In this document: positions 1 to 7,242 of the stretch, piece by piece | Numbering within the stretch: position 1 is the stretch's first letter | Layout: each line of letters opens with the position of its first letter | Assembly: GCA_037440525.1 (NCBI GenBank) | Contig: JBBITW010000143.1 | Coordinates: forward strand, 1 to 9,038 | DNA length: 9,038 bases | Direction: 5' to 3' | Source: JBBITW01 sp037440525 | GTDB taxonomy: Bacteria; Desulfobacterota; BSN033; UBA1163 | The notes under the pieces: model-generated | What the model was told of the DNA's origin: nothing | Databases searched by the model: none | Seen by the model: the letters and a program-made list of their open reading frames with translations, nothing else | Made by a program: the position numbers and the translations under genes

Positions 1-540
1 CCTAAAACCGATCATCGAAAGGTAATAACTACTGATAAGCTCCAAAAACTTTTAAAAAAGGTCCTGAGGATATTCCCCGTAAAAATTCTGAAGACCATCA
101 TGAAATTATATTTGCCAATCGGTAAGAAAGTAGTGATTATTGGTGGAAACATGCAGGGATTTCAACTTGCAGAATTTCTTGTAAAAAGAGGAAGAGAGGT
201 GACCATAGTAGAGGAATCCGGAGTTCTGGGTGAAGGATTACCCTATGACATTCCATTTCGACTCTTTCGATGGATGGATGAAAGAGGTGTAAAGATATTT
301 TCAGAGGTAAAATATGAGGAGATTACTGATGAAGGTCTTACAATTACTACAAGAGAAGGGGAACGCCTGACCATTGAAGCTGATACTATAATTCCCATCC
401 AGCCTTTAATTCCCGATGAAGACCTTTTTATAAAACTTGTAGAAAAAGGTATAGAAGTTTATAGAATAGGAGATTGTAGAGAATTTGGACTCATGCCCGA
501 TGCTATTGCCGATGGCTCACACCTGGCACGAAGCGTATGA
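1..540 (+). CDS. FAD/NAD(P)-dependent oxidoreductase, C-terminal part (old yellow enzyme / 2,4-dienoyl-CoA reductase type), 5'-truncated
   Basis: The reading frame is open from base 1, so the gene starts upstream of the window. About 179 C-terminal residues are seen, ending at a TGA. After a basic lead-in comes a Rossmann segment, GKKVVIIGGNMQG, followed by AEFLVKRGREVTIVEE, the dinucleotide-binding beta-alpha-beta unit. Near the C terminus is YRIGDC, the FAD-contacting Gly-Asp motif, then a short helix ending HLARSV. This order matches the C-terminal pyridine-nucleotide/FAD domain of NADH:flavin oxidoreductases such as 2,4-dienoyl-CoA and 2-enoate reductases. Their N-terminal FMN barrel and Fe-S cysteines would lie upstream and cannot be checked. 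The usual third glycine of GGGxxG is Asn here, and the usual ATG motif after the second sheet reads IIPIQP; both may be normal in this subfamily. An internal ATG at position 100 is not the true start. The substrate is unknown. Confidence 0.8.
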   Translation, partial: PKTDHRKVITTDKLQKLLKKVLRIFPVKILKTIMKLYLPIGKKVVIIGGNMQGFQLAEFLVKRGREVTIVEESGVLGEGLPYDIPFRLFRWMDERGVKIFSEVKYEEITDEGLTITTREGERLTIEADTIIPIQPLIPDEDLFIKLVEKGIEVYRIGDCREFGLMPDAIADGSHLARSV

Positions 541-542
541 TA

Positions 543-1313
543 CTAATAATCTCCTCTCCCTCCAGAGACATTGAAGCACTGACCTGTGATAAAAGAAGCC
601 CTATCTGAACATAAAAATAATATTAAATTAGCGACCTCCTCGGGAAGTCCCATTCTTCCCATAGGAATTTTTGAAATCAGCATATCGATTACCTCTTTAG
701 ATGGGATGGATGTAAAATCTGTTTTAATAAGTGCCGGCGCAATTGAGTTAACACGAATGCCATATTTTACAACCTCTTTGGCAAGAACCCTCGAAAAACA
801 TATAATCCCTGCCTTCGAAACAGAATAGGGAGCCATGTTTTCATTTCCTTCCTTTCCTGCCAGTGAAGCTACATTTACAATACTTCCCTTTCTGTTCTTT
901 ATCATAATTGGAATAACTCCCTTTGAAAATAAAAAGACACTTTTAAGATTGATTCGCAATATTCTATCCCAATCTTCTTCTGAGGTATTGATTACAGGGG
1001 CAATCACATCCCCAATTCCTGCATTATTGATTAAGATATCTATTACCCCAAAATTTTCCAGTGTCTTTCTTATTGCCTCCTGTATCTCATTATTATTTGA
1101 AACATCACACTTTATAGGTAAAACTTCTCTGTTCATTTTTTTTATAGCCTCGCCTGTCTCCTCCAATTCCTTCTCTCTTAAATCAACAATAACTACTTTA
1201 GCTCCATGTTTACTAAACTCCATTGCAGTTGCCCTTCCTATTCCTCTCGCTCCTCCAGTTATAATCGCTACCTTCCCTTCAAATTCAAGAAAAATTCTCT
1301 CACTTTGATTCAT
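543..1313 (-). CDS. SDR family NAD(P)-dependent oxidoreductase (FabG-like)
   Basis: A complete 256-residue classical short-chain dehydrogenase, the usual length for the family. Visible motifs in order are the TGGARGIG cofactor loop (residues 19-26), Asp44 at the end of the second beta strand, Asp70-Val71, NNAG (96-99), Asn122, Ser150, and the Tyr163-x3-Lys167 pair in YSVSK. Together these give the full Asn-Ser-Tyr-Lys catalytic tetrad. The C-terminal GQCFNVSGG is also typical. An acidic residue at position 44 usually favours NAD(H) over NADP(H). The likely reaction is reversible oxidation of a secondary alcohol or reduction of a 3-oxoacyl-type ketone; the substrate cannot be assigned. The start ATG is preceded closely by AAAGAG, and a strong promoter lies just upstream. 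The stop codon is 2 bases from that of the convergent flavoprotein gene, and no terminator is visible between them. Confidence 0.93.
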   Translation of the reverse strand: MNQSERIFLEFEGKVAIITGGARGIGRATAMEFSKHGAKVVIVDLREKELEETGEAIKKMNREVLPIKCDVSNNNEIQEAIRKTLENFGVIDILINNAGIGDVIAPVINTSEEDWDRILRINLKSVFLFSKGVIPIMIKNRKGSIVNVASLAGKEGNENMAPYSVSKAGIICFSRVLAKEVVKYGIRVNSIAPALIKTDFTSIPSKEVIDMLISKIPMGRMGLPEEVANLILFLCSDRASFITGQCFNVSGGRGDY

Positions 1314-1347
1314 CTCTTTATACCCCTTTCTAAATAAATTTTTAGAA

Positions 1348-1377
1348 TTTATATACCAAAAATTTAGATAATGTCAA
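1348..1377 (-). promoter_or_regulatory. Sigma70-type promoter for the SDR gene
   Basis: On the minus strand a perfect -35 box TTGACA (1377-1372) is followed after 18 bases by TATAAA (1353-1348), which matches the -10 consensus in 5 of 6 positions. Transcription would start near 1341, about 28 bases before the SDR start codon at 1313. The position and quality of both boxes make this the best promoter in the window. Confidence 0.6.
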
Positions 1378-1430
1378 ACCTAAAATTTGGTTCATTAACT
1401 ATCTCCCCTTCTCACCAAAGGGAAAAAAAG

Positions 1431-1457
1431 AGATTGCCACGCTTCGCTCGCAATGAC
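1431..1457. repeat. Solitary palindromic repeat module (REP-like)
   Basis: This stretch begins AGATTGCCACGC and ends CTCGCAATGAC. It is an imperfect palindrome closed by ATTGC/GCAAT with a CTTCG centre. The same outer sequence surrounds different loops at 4650-4678, 7341-7370 and 7378-7422, so it is one member of an interspersed family. A possible worn end of the MITE-like element, TGCTCAATTT at 1486-1495, follows 28 bases later. No matching left inverted repeat is seen, so this is either a lone module or a decayed element. It lies between the divergent SDR and dctP genes. Confidence 0.6.
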
Positions 1458-1542
1458 GATGTGCAGTGCTGATTTTTCATAGCTCTGCTCAATTTTTCTT
1501 GACTTTTTTTTATTTTTATTTTAGGAAAAGTAAAAAATTTAA

Positions 1543-1547
1543 GGGGG
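1543..1547 (+). promoter_or_regulatory. Ribosome binding site that fixes the dctP start
   Basis: AAGGGGG ends 8 bases before ATG 1556. It lies inside the longer open frame that begins at 1466, and so argues for the downstream start, which also places the signal peptide at the N terminus. Confidence 0.7.
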
Positions 1548-1555
1548 TATCAGTT

Positions 1556-2593
1556 ATGAAAAGGATCATTTTTATCTTAGCGGTTTTAACTTTCTTCTCC
1601 TACCTGATTTTAGGTATTTCTGCACCTTATGTTTCAGCACAAAAGCCAATAGAATTAACATTTACTTACATGTATCCTCCAGGCTCTGATACTGATCTAC
1701 ATCTTCAGCGCTGGGCAAAAAAGATTGAGGATGATAGCAAAGGGAGACTCAAAATTAAGGTTTTTAGTGGCAGTGTTCTGGTAAGTGCATTTGAAATATA
1801 TCCAAGTATATCTAAGGGTGTTGTTGATATAGGATTTGGACCACGATATGGAATAGGATCTCCATTTACAGATGAACTAATATCCATTGCTTTGATGGGA
1901 ACTCCTGATGTTGCAACCAGCACCCTTGTTGTGGATGATGTGATGAAAAAGTATCCTCAATATTACGCTAAAGAGTGGGGAGATACAAAGCTTTTGTGGC
2001 TTCAGGCCGATCCTGCAAGTTGCCTTTTTACAAAAAGTAAACCCGTAAGGGTTCCAGAAGATATAAAAGGGATGGAACTAAGGGCACCAATAAAGCCAGC
2101 AGTAGAATTATATAAAGCTCTGGGAGCAAAACCTGTCAGTATGCCACTTGCCGATTTTGTAGTTGGCTTACAGAAAGGCACAGTTGATGGTGGCACAACA
2201 AATATAAGAGATATTAAGTCATTTAAATTTCCATCTGTATCAAAGTACTTTACAGAATTTGCACTCTTTGCATGCCCCGCTATGTATATGGCGATGAATA
2301 TTAATAAATGGAAATCCCTGCCACCAGAACTTCAGAAGGTAATAGAGGATAATAGTGTGTGGGGAAAATCTGAAACAGTAAAATTTCTTGATAAGATTAA
2401 CCTCGAATCTAAGGAATGGGCTATAAAACAGGGAATGGAATTTATTACCCCTACACCACAGGAGAGAAAGAAATGGGTCACTGCCTTAGAACCTGTTTAC
2501 CTCAAGATAGCAAAGGAACTTGAAGCTAAAGGCTATCCTGCAACAGAAGCCTTCCGGTTTGCACAGGAACGTCTCTCTCATTATATCAAGTAA
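1556..2593 (+). CDS. dctP: TRAP transporter solute-binding subunit DctP
   Basis: A 345-residue periplasmic binding protein that would capture an organic acid and deliver it to the DctQM membrane complex. The start at 1556 is chosen because GGGGG (1543-1547) sits 8 bases upstream and the product then opens with a clear signal peptide: MKR, a hydrophobic core, and a VSA|Q cleavage site after residue 28. An in-frame ATG at 1466 would add 30 residues ahead of the signal peptide and lacks a comparable ribosome site. Family marks include LTFTYMYPPGSD at the mature N terminus, the KGMELRAP segment with Arg176, the residue that in this family usually clamps the substrate carboxylate, and the following ALGAKPVSMPLADFVVGLQKG and TVDGG. 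Length and order are normal for the DctP family. The substrate is not evident. The gene is first in dctPQM and is separated from dctQ by an intrinsic terminator. No convincing promoter was found upstream. Confidence 0.93.
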   Translation: MKRIIFILAVLTFFSYLILGISAPYVSAQKPIELTFTYMYPPGSDTDLHLQRWAKKIEDDSKGRLKIKVFSGSVLVSAFEIYPSISKGVVDIGFGPRYGIGSPFTDELISIALMGTPDVATSTLVVDDVMKKYPQYYAKEWGDTKLLWLQADPASCLFTKSKPVRVPEDIKGMELRAPIKPAVELYKALGAKPVSMPLADFVVGLQKGTVDGGTTNIRDIKSFKFPSVSKYFTEFALFACPAMYMAMNINKWKSLPPELQKVIEDNSVWGKSETVKFLDKINLESKEWAIKQGMEFITPTPQERKKWVTALEPVYLKIAKELEAKGYPATEAFRFAQERLSHYIK

Positions 2594-2610
2594 TATATAG
2601 TTTATCTCCC

Positions 2611-2661
2611 GGGTTACGATTACATTAGACTGGGTTTGTAATCGTAGCCCCTTTTTATTTT
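2611..2661 (+). terminator. Intrinsic terminator/attenuator between dctP and dctQ
   Basis: A 14-bp stem, arms 2611-2624 and 2637-2650 with one T-G wobble, encloses a 12-base loop and is followed by CTTTTTATTTT. This is a standard rho-independent terminator shape. It lies 17 bases after the dctP stop and 62 bases before dctQ. It would let most transcripts end after the binding-protein gene, or stabilise the 3' end of a dctP-only message, giving more DctP than DctQM. Confidence 0.8.
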
Positions 2662-2686
2662 GATTCATTTTTTCAGACAAAATTAA

Positions 2687-2692
2687 TATAAT
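2687..2692 (+). promoter_or_regulatory. Possible internal -10 box upstream of dctQ
   Basis: A perfect TATAAT lies 30 bases before the dctQ start and just downstream of the terminator. The only -35 candidate at the right distance, TTCATT at 2664-2669 with 17-base spacing, is poor. In AT-rich DNA a lone TATAAT can arise by chance. If real, it would give dctQM transcription independent of the terminator. Confidence 0.25.
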
Positions 2693-2722
2693 AATACCTC
2701 CTTTCGAAAAGGATATTAGATT

Positions 2723-3214
2723 ATGTCTTTTTGGCCTAAATCTGGAAATCTCTTAATGAAGATAATAATTGTGATTTCTTTCGGTTCTTTATTGGTAATG
2801 ATGGGGATAGTTTCTGCCAATGTAATTGGAAGGGGACTTTTTTCATCCCCTGTTCTGGGAACGGTGGAAATTGTTGGAATAGCAGGAGTTTTTCTGATTC
2901 CATTTGCGATTGTCTTAACCGAAAGAGAGCGTGCTCATATTGTGGTGATGATAATGGTAAGTAGATTTTCACCCAGAGTCCAATCAATTTTTTCAATTAT
3001 CAGTTTGGTTATAAGCATTGCAGTGGCTCTGGCCCTGATTTACGGAGGTGTTTTCCAGTTGCAGGATGCTCTGGAAAGGCCAGAAATGGTGACACCTGTG
3101 CTTAGGATCCCAAAGGCTCCATTCATATCGGTATGGATTATTGGCTGTCTTTTCCTTATAGGAATTCTTCTAAAGAATATGATTGAAGAACTTATTAAGG
3201 GGAAAAAGGGATGA
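2723..3214 (+). CDS. dctQ: TRAP transporter small membrane subunit DctQ
   Basis: A 163-residue integral membrane protein with four hydrophobic segments at about residues 12-33, 45-66, 88-110 and 132-152, the normal layout of DctQ. Family signatures are NVIGRGLF (33-40) after the first helix, Glu49 early in the second, and RERAHIVV (68-75) after it, which corresponds to the usual GGHIxV stretch. DctQ packs against DctM and helps form the docking surface for the loaded DctP. The start is supported by AAAAGGA ending about 9 bases upstream. The TGA stop overlaps the dctM ATG in an ATGA, so the two are translationally coupled. Confidence 0.92.
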   Translation: MSFWPKSGNLLMKIIIVISFGSLLVMMGIVSANVIGRGLFSSPVLGTVEIVGIAGVFLIPFAIVLTERERAHIVVMIMVSRFSPRVQSIFSIISLVISIAVALALIYGGVFQLQDALERPEMVTPVLRIPKAPFISVWIIGCLFLIGILLKNMIEELIKGKKG

Positions 3215-4512
3215 GTCCAATTATTATTGGTATAATTGGCATTGCCATTGTACTTTTGCTATTAATCTGTGGAGTTCCAATAGGCTTTTCAATGATTCTG
3301 ATAGGATTTTTAGGATTTGCATATCTTGTAAATTTCCCTGCAGCTATACAGATTGTAGGTGTATCTTCATATGGTATTATCTCAAGCTATGATTGGCTGG
3401 TGCTCCCTCTATTTATTTTAATGGGATGCGTCTTTTCAAGTGCTGGATTGGGCAGAAACCTATTCAGGTTTGCAAATAGTCTATTTGGACGTCTGCCGGG
3501 AGGCCTTACTGTTGCATCCATAGGCGCATGTGCTATCTTTTCTGCAGTCTCTGCATCGAGTATTGCAACAGCAGTGACCATAGGTGTAACAGCAATACCC
3601 CAGATGAGGCAATATAAATATGATAGTGGATTGGCTGCTGGCTCCATTGCTGCGGGTGGAACACTTGGCATTCTTATACCTCCAAGTGCAATGTTTATCA
3701 TCTACGGGATTCTTACAGAAACATCAATAGTTGATCTTTTTATTGCAGGTATTGTTCCAGGAATAATCCTTTCCTTAATGTTTATGTGCATGATCTTCGT
3801 CCGTGCAAAACTGAATCCTTCTCTTGCCCCTCCGGGGCCAGGTTCAAACCTGAGAGAAAAGTTAGAGGCGGCTGGTGAATGTGTAGAGATATTTGTAATT
3901 ATCGGGCTTGCACTCGGAGGTCTAATTGTGGGATGGTTTACTCCTACTGAAGCAGGAGGATTTTCTGCTTTTAGTGCAATTTTAATATCCTCCATAAGAA
4001 AAAAACTTGGTTGGCAAGGTCTGAAGGAAGCCCTCTGGGACACGGTCAGAAACACAGGTATGATTTTTATCTGTTTAATTGGGGCTTTTATTCTTACCCC
4101 ATTTATAGCAGTCAGCAGGATCCCCATGGAGCTTTCAAGCCTTGTCGCTGGCTTGGGACTTCCTCCTACTGCTGTAATGGCTTTGATAATACTGGTATAT
4201 CTCATCCTCGGATGCTTTATTGATACGATGGCTATGGTGCTACTAACTGTCCCTGTTTTTGTTCCCCTTATTAAAAGTCTTGGATATGATCCTATTTGGT
4301 TTGGGGTTATAATAGTCCTGGTAGTTGAAATGGCACTCATCACACCACCTGTAGGTATGAATGTCTATGTCATAAGTGGAATTGTGAAGGACGTTCCAAT
4401 GGAAGTAATATTCAAGGCTATAATGCCATTTGTCGTAGTGGAATTAATTATGATAGGCATACTCATAGCATTTCCACAGATTGCGCTATTCTTACCAACA
4501 ATGCTCAGGTAA
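3211..4512 (+). CDS. dctM: TRAP transporter large permease subunit DctM
   Basis: A 433-residue, highly hydrophobic protein of standard DctM length. It is the transport channel of the TRAP complex and drives uptake of the DctP-bound solute with the ion gradient. Hallmark stretches are FSAVSASSIATAV near residues 110-122, GGTLGILIPPS (149-159) followed by IYGILTE, FTPTEAG in the middle, and a C-terminal half that repeats the fold with GCFIDTMAM and ITPPVGMNVYVI. The two PP-containing hairpins are the re-entrant loops that hold substrate and sodium in characterised relatives. The start overlaps the dctQ stop by four bases and is preceded by AAGGGGAAAAAGGG. The gene ends 57 bases before a MITE-like element that separates it from the next dehydrogenase gene. 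Confidence 0.94.
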   Translation: MSPIIIGIIGIAIVLLLLICGVPIGFSMILIGFLGFAYLVNFPAAIQIVGVSSYGIISSYDWLVLPLFILMGCVFSSAGLGRNLFRFANSLFGRLPGGLTVASIGACAIFSAVSASSIATAVTIGVTAIPQMRQYKYDSGLAAGSIAAGGTLGILIPPSAMFIIYGILTETSIVDLFIAGIVPGIILSLMFMCMIFVRAKLNPSLAPPGPGSNLREKLEAAGECVEIFVIIGLALGGLIVGWFTPTEAGGFSAFSAILISSIRKKLGWQGLKEALWDTVRNTGMIFICLIGAFILTPFIAVSRIPMELSSLVAGLGLPPTAVMALIILVYLILGCFIDTMAMVLLTVPVFVPLIKSLGYDPIWFGVIIVLVVEMALITPPVGMNVYVISGIVKDVPMEVIFKAIMPFVVVELIMIGILIAFPQIALFLPTMLR

Positions 4513-4569
4513 TGTTCTATTCTCTTAGGGAGATATTTCAAAATTGAGATTTCTGAAAATATCTAAAAT

Positions 4570-4750
4570 CTAAATTGAGCGATTCCAGATTGTCATTGCG
4601 AGGCAATCTCTACCGAATTGTCATTCCGAGCGGAGCGAGGAATCTATAAGATTGCCACGCCCTTCGGGTTCGCAATGACTGATAAATATCCGCCAAAAGA
4701 GGATCCGCCTTTGGCGGAAAGGCTTTTAGTAAAAAATCGCTCAATTTAGG
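4570..4750. mobile_element. MITE-like non-autonomous element, copy 1
   Basis: The ends are a perfect 15-bp inverted repeat: CTAAATTGAGCGATT at 4570-4584 and its reverse complement at 4735-4749. Just outside are identical hexamers TAAAAT at 4564-4569 and 4751-4756, consistent with a 6-bp target duplication; one extra G at 4750 is counted inside the element. Internally there are stacked palindromes: AGATTG/CAATCT (4587-4609), ATTCC/GGAAT (4623-4643), ATTGC/GCAAT with a CCCTTCGGG core (4651-4676), and TCCGCCAAA/TTTGGCGGA (4689-4718). No coding capacity is seen, so any movement would depend on a transposase elsewhere. The hairpins could also affect RNA stability or termination between dctM and the dehydrogenase. 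A longer copy in the same orientation is at 7243-7492. Confidence 0.7.
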
Positions 4751-4790
4751 TAAAATTAAAATTGAATAAAGCTCTAATTTTATTTTCAAT

Positions 4791-4797
4791 AAGGAGG
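4791..4797 (+). promoter_or_regulatory. Strong ribosome binding site fixing the start of the first zinc dehydrogenase
   Basis: AAGGAGG is a full Shine-Dalgarno match 9 bases before ATG 4807. It lies inside the open frame that could begin at TTG 4762, which argues that translation starts at 4807. No clear promoter is seen between the upstream element and this site. Confidence 0.85.
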
Positions 4798-4806
4798 CCT
4801 CTCAAA

Positions 4807-5931
4807 ATGAAAGAGATACCAAAAAAATCAAAGGCAGCAGTGGTTATAGAATTCGGTAAACCCTTACAGATACGTGATTATCCTATCCCTGATGTTGAAC
4901 CAAATGGAATATTGGTAAAAGTTGAAATGGCTGGTATATGTGGTTCTGATGTCCATCAATGGCATGGTAAAACTACAATGAAACCACCCCTACCAAACAT
5001 CCCTGGCCATGAAACCATAGGAAGGATTGTAAAACTCGGCGAAGGCAGGACTCACGATGCAACTGGAGAACCTCTTAAAGTTGGTGATCGTATAATATGG
5101 GCACATGTGGAATGCGGAGAATGCTACTGGTGTAAGATTGCCCGTCAACCAACCCTCTGCGTCAAGAGAATATATTATGGATTGCAGGGTGCTGATAAGT
5201 ATCCCCATCTACTGGGAGGATTTGCAGAATATGAGTATGTAATCCCCAAAGCAGAGGTTGTAAAAGTCCCTGATGAATTAATAGAGGAAGAGATTATTGG
5301 TGTTGGCTGTGCATTTAGGACAGCAGTTGCTGCTTATGAAAGACTGGGAGGGATCGCTGTTCAGGACATTGTGCTTATTCAAGGTGCGGGACCAATTGGT
5401 CTTTATTCAACCCTTCTGGCCGTCGAAGGCGGAGCAAAAAAGGTTATTGTGGTTGGAGCGCCTCAAAAAAGATTGGAATTGGCAAAAAGATGGGGGGCAA
5501 ATCATACGATCAATATTGATGAAGTGCCTGATCCTTTAAAGAGAAAAGATATTATATTAAAACTTACAAATGGAAGAGGACCCGATGTTATTGTGGAAGC
5601 CTCAGGAGTGGTCGAGGCGTTTAAGGAGGGATTGGATATAATTCGAAAAGGAGGTAGATATCTCATAATTGGACAGACAACTGAAATTACAGTTCAGATT
5701 CAACCGAGTTTGATTGTAAGCAAAGGTCTTGATATTATAGGAAGTATGGGGGCGACAATTCCTCACTATTATAAGGCCTTACAGTTCGTTAAAACCAAAA
5801 GGGAGAAGTATCCATTTGGAGTTATAGTTACAAATAAATACAGTTTGGAACAGGCTACCGAAGCACTCACAGGTATGGAATCAGGAAAAGAGATCAAGCC
5901 AGTTATTGATAACAGGAATCGTGCGGCATGA
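4807..5931 (+). CDS. Zinc-dependent medium-chain (MDR) alcohol dehydrogenase, paralogue 1
   Basis: A complete 374-residue zinc dehydrogenase. The N-terminal GroES-like domain carries the catalytic-zinc ligands Cys45 (GICGSD) and His68-Glu69 (GHETIGRI), with Cys168 (GVGCAFRTA) as the probable third ligand. Cys103, Cys106, Cys109 and Cys118 form the structural-zinc lobe, with one more residue before the last Cys than in horse liver ADH. The Rossmann domain has GAGPIG at 193-198. At the end of its second strand the sequence reads VVGAPQKR rather than the acidic residue typical of NAD-specific members, so NADP(H) use is possible (inference). The reaction would be reversible oxidation of a secondary alcohol; the substrate is unknown. 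A full AAGGAGG site sets the start. The gene follows dctPQM after an inserted element and converges on larA with 2 bases between stops. It is about 60% identical by eye to the gene at 7701. Confidence 0.92.
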   Translation: MKEIPKKSKAAVVIEFGKPLQIRDYPIPDVEPNGILVKVEMAGICGSDVHQWHGKTTMKPPLPNIPGHETIGRIVKLGEGRTHDATGEPLKVGDRIIWAHVECGECYWCKIARQPTLCVKRIYYGLQGADKYPHLLGGFAEYEYVIPKAEVVKVPDELIEEEIIGVGCAFRTAVAAYERLGGIAVQDIVLIQGAGPIGLYSTLLAVEGGAKKVIVVGAPQKRLELAKRWGANHTINIDEVPDPLKRKDIILKLTNGRGPDVIVEASGVVEAFKEGLDIIRKGGRYLIIGQTTEITVQIQPSLIVSKGLDIIGSMGATIPHYYKALQFVKTKREKYPFGVIVTNKYSLEQATEALTGMESGKEIKPVIDNRNRAA

Positions 5932-5933
5932 AT

Positions 5934-7210
5934 TTAATTAAACAATTGTATGGTAGCATCTGGGATAATAGCAACTCTTGCTCCTTCGGGGTAATCGGAA
6001 TTAAGTATTGCCAGAACATCTTGCCAACTATTTGCCCATGTGATGGCCTCCGGAGGAGCAAACCAGTCTGTACTTACCTTATTCTTATAAGGCATTAAAA
6101 GGATCAATCTTTTTACTTTCTTTGATAGAGCTGGTGGCTTCCAGAATCTCCCCCCAATATGATTACCGAAACTTCTTCTTAAATAATGACAAACCTCACC
6201 TGAAGGGTTATTGTTGATCATAACAATTGTTCCCCCTGAATCGGGCAATAATGATTCTGCCACAGCCATTCCAATAACTGTCTCATTTATCTTTGCATTA
6301 CAATTGGCAACCACAATTTCTGCTCTATCAGGTTTTTGGGTCTGATAATGTTTCTTTGCCAATTTGACACCTTCGTAATATTGTGCAATTGGTTCTCCAA
6401 CAAATAGTGCGGTTATATCTCTTTTAATATTGAGGATTGCATCAACCTTTACATCCAGTCCAGACATTCTGCAGGCCTCTTCTATATCTTTTAGCTGAAT
6501 ATTATCTTGATCCACCCTTTGATTTTTATCTGAGTTAATGTTGCTAATTTTATCCTTTTCCCATGCAAACCTATGATTATGAGTAATCGTCTCAATGGAT
6601 GAAATTCCAGGCAATACTNNNNNNNNNNNNNNNNNNNNNNNNNNNNCCCTCCCCCTCCAAACCCGACATCGATGTGGGGTAATATGGAACCTATACCTAT
6701 TTTCAAATCAGCATTCACAAATTCAGTGTTCAGTGAAACAGGAGTCCCAAATGTTGTCCTGCCTATGTAGGTGCAGTTCTCATATACATTATGATTATAA
6801 ACATTAAAACGGGCTATTATGTCCTCCCCGAGCTTCTTTGCAAATTCATATGCTGTAAGGGGACCATGGCTTCCCAGGGCACAGATAAATTGAATATCAT
6901 CTTCTTTTACTCCCCCTATTAAAAGTTCTTCTATAATAAATGGCACAATCTCTGATGCCTTTGTAGGTCTACTCATATCGTCGAATAGAATAACTACATT
7001 CTTTTTCCCCTTTGCAAGCTCTCTTATAGGTTTACAACCTATGGGATTGGAAAATGCCTTTTTAAACCCATCTTCAGTAAGCTTTTCTGCCTCATGTCCA
7101 TTCATTATACAAAATGTAACATCCCACTTTCCGGGAAAACTGAGTTCAATCTCCGCATCTCCCCACCATGCCATCTGTGGAAGTTTTATCTTATTTATTA
7201 AATCATTCAT
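5934..7210 (-). CDS. larA: LarA-like nickel-dependent hydroxyacid racemase/epimerase, interrupted by an assembly gap
   Basis: Two fragments in different apparent frames join across 28 Ns into one LarA-family protein (DUF2088), about 417 residues if two residues are missing. The start ATG at 7210 follows GGGAG. Visible active-site counterparts of Lactobacillus plantarum LarA are DDMSRP (Arg81), ALGSH (His115), and LPH (His179) followed by GFGGGG (183-188). Sequence stops there and resumes at VLPGISSIET, then HNH. If KI fills the gap, the cofactor lysine is 10 residues after His179 and the nickel-ligand histidine is 16 after that lysine, the spacing I recall for LarA (174, 184, 200). The family inverts alpha-hydroxy acids; known members act on lactate, malate, other hydroxyacids or gluconate, so the substrate is open. 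The required cofactor genes larB, larC and larE are not in the window. A MITE-like element ends 32 bases upstream. The symbol denotes family, not proven lactate activity. Confidence 0.87.
6619..6646. other. Assembly gap (28 Ns) within larA
   Basis: A run of 28 unknown bases. The reading frames on its two sides do not match at this length: an intact gene needs a gap length equal to 2 modulo 3. Alignment to the LarA motif G-G-x-K-x-x-L-P-G suggests that only about 5 bases, completing two codons, are really missing, so the gap size looks like a placeholder. The missing codons should include the cofactor-bearing lysine. Confidence 0.9.
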
Positions 7211-7242
7211 CTTTTTTCTCCCTTTAAAAATTTTAATTTCTA

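Noticed and set aside
835..1308. A 157-codon open frame on the plus strand opposite the SDR gene
   Set aside because: The SDR on the minus strand carries every family motif; this frame is its shadow, with low-complexity composition.
1499..1527. TTGACT at 1499-1504 as a dctP promoter -35 box
   Set aside because: No acceptable -10 box lies 16-18 bases downstream; TATTTT is only 12 bases away.
1466..1555. A longer N terminus for dctP starting at 1466
   Set aside because: It would bury the signal peptide behind 30 aromatic and basic residues and overlap the GGGGG ribosome site used by ATG 1556.
3702..4343. A 213-codon open frame on the minus strand
   Set aside because: It is antisense to the hydrophobic dctM coding sequence, has no ribosome site or recognisable domain, and is explained by codon bias of the real gene.
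4587..4718. The repeated palindromes as a CRISPR array
   Set aside because: Units differ in sequence and length, are themselves palindromic, and are not separated by regular unique spacers; no cas gene is present.
5934..7210. larA as two genes or a frameshifted pseudogene
   Set aside because: The frame change coincides exactly with the N run, and the motifs on both sides join into one normal-length LarA with correct active-site spacing.
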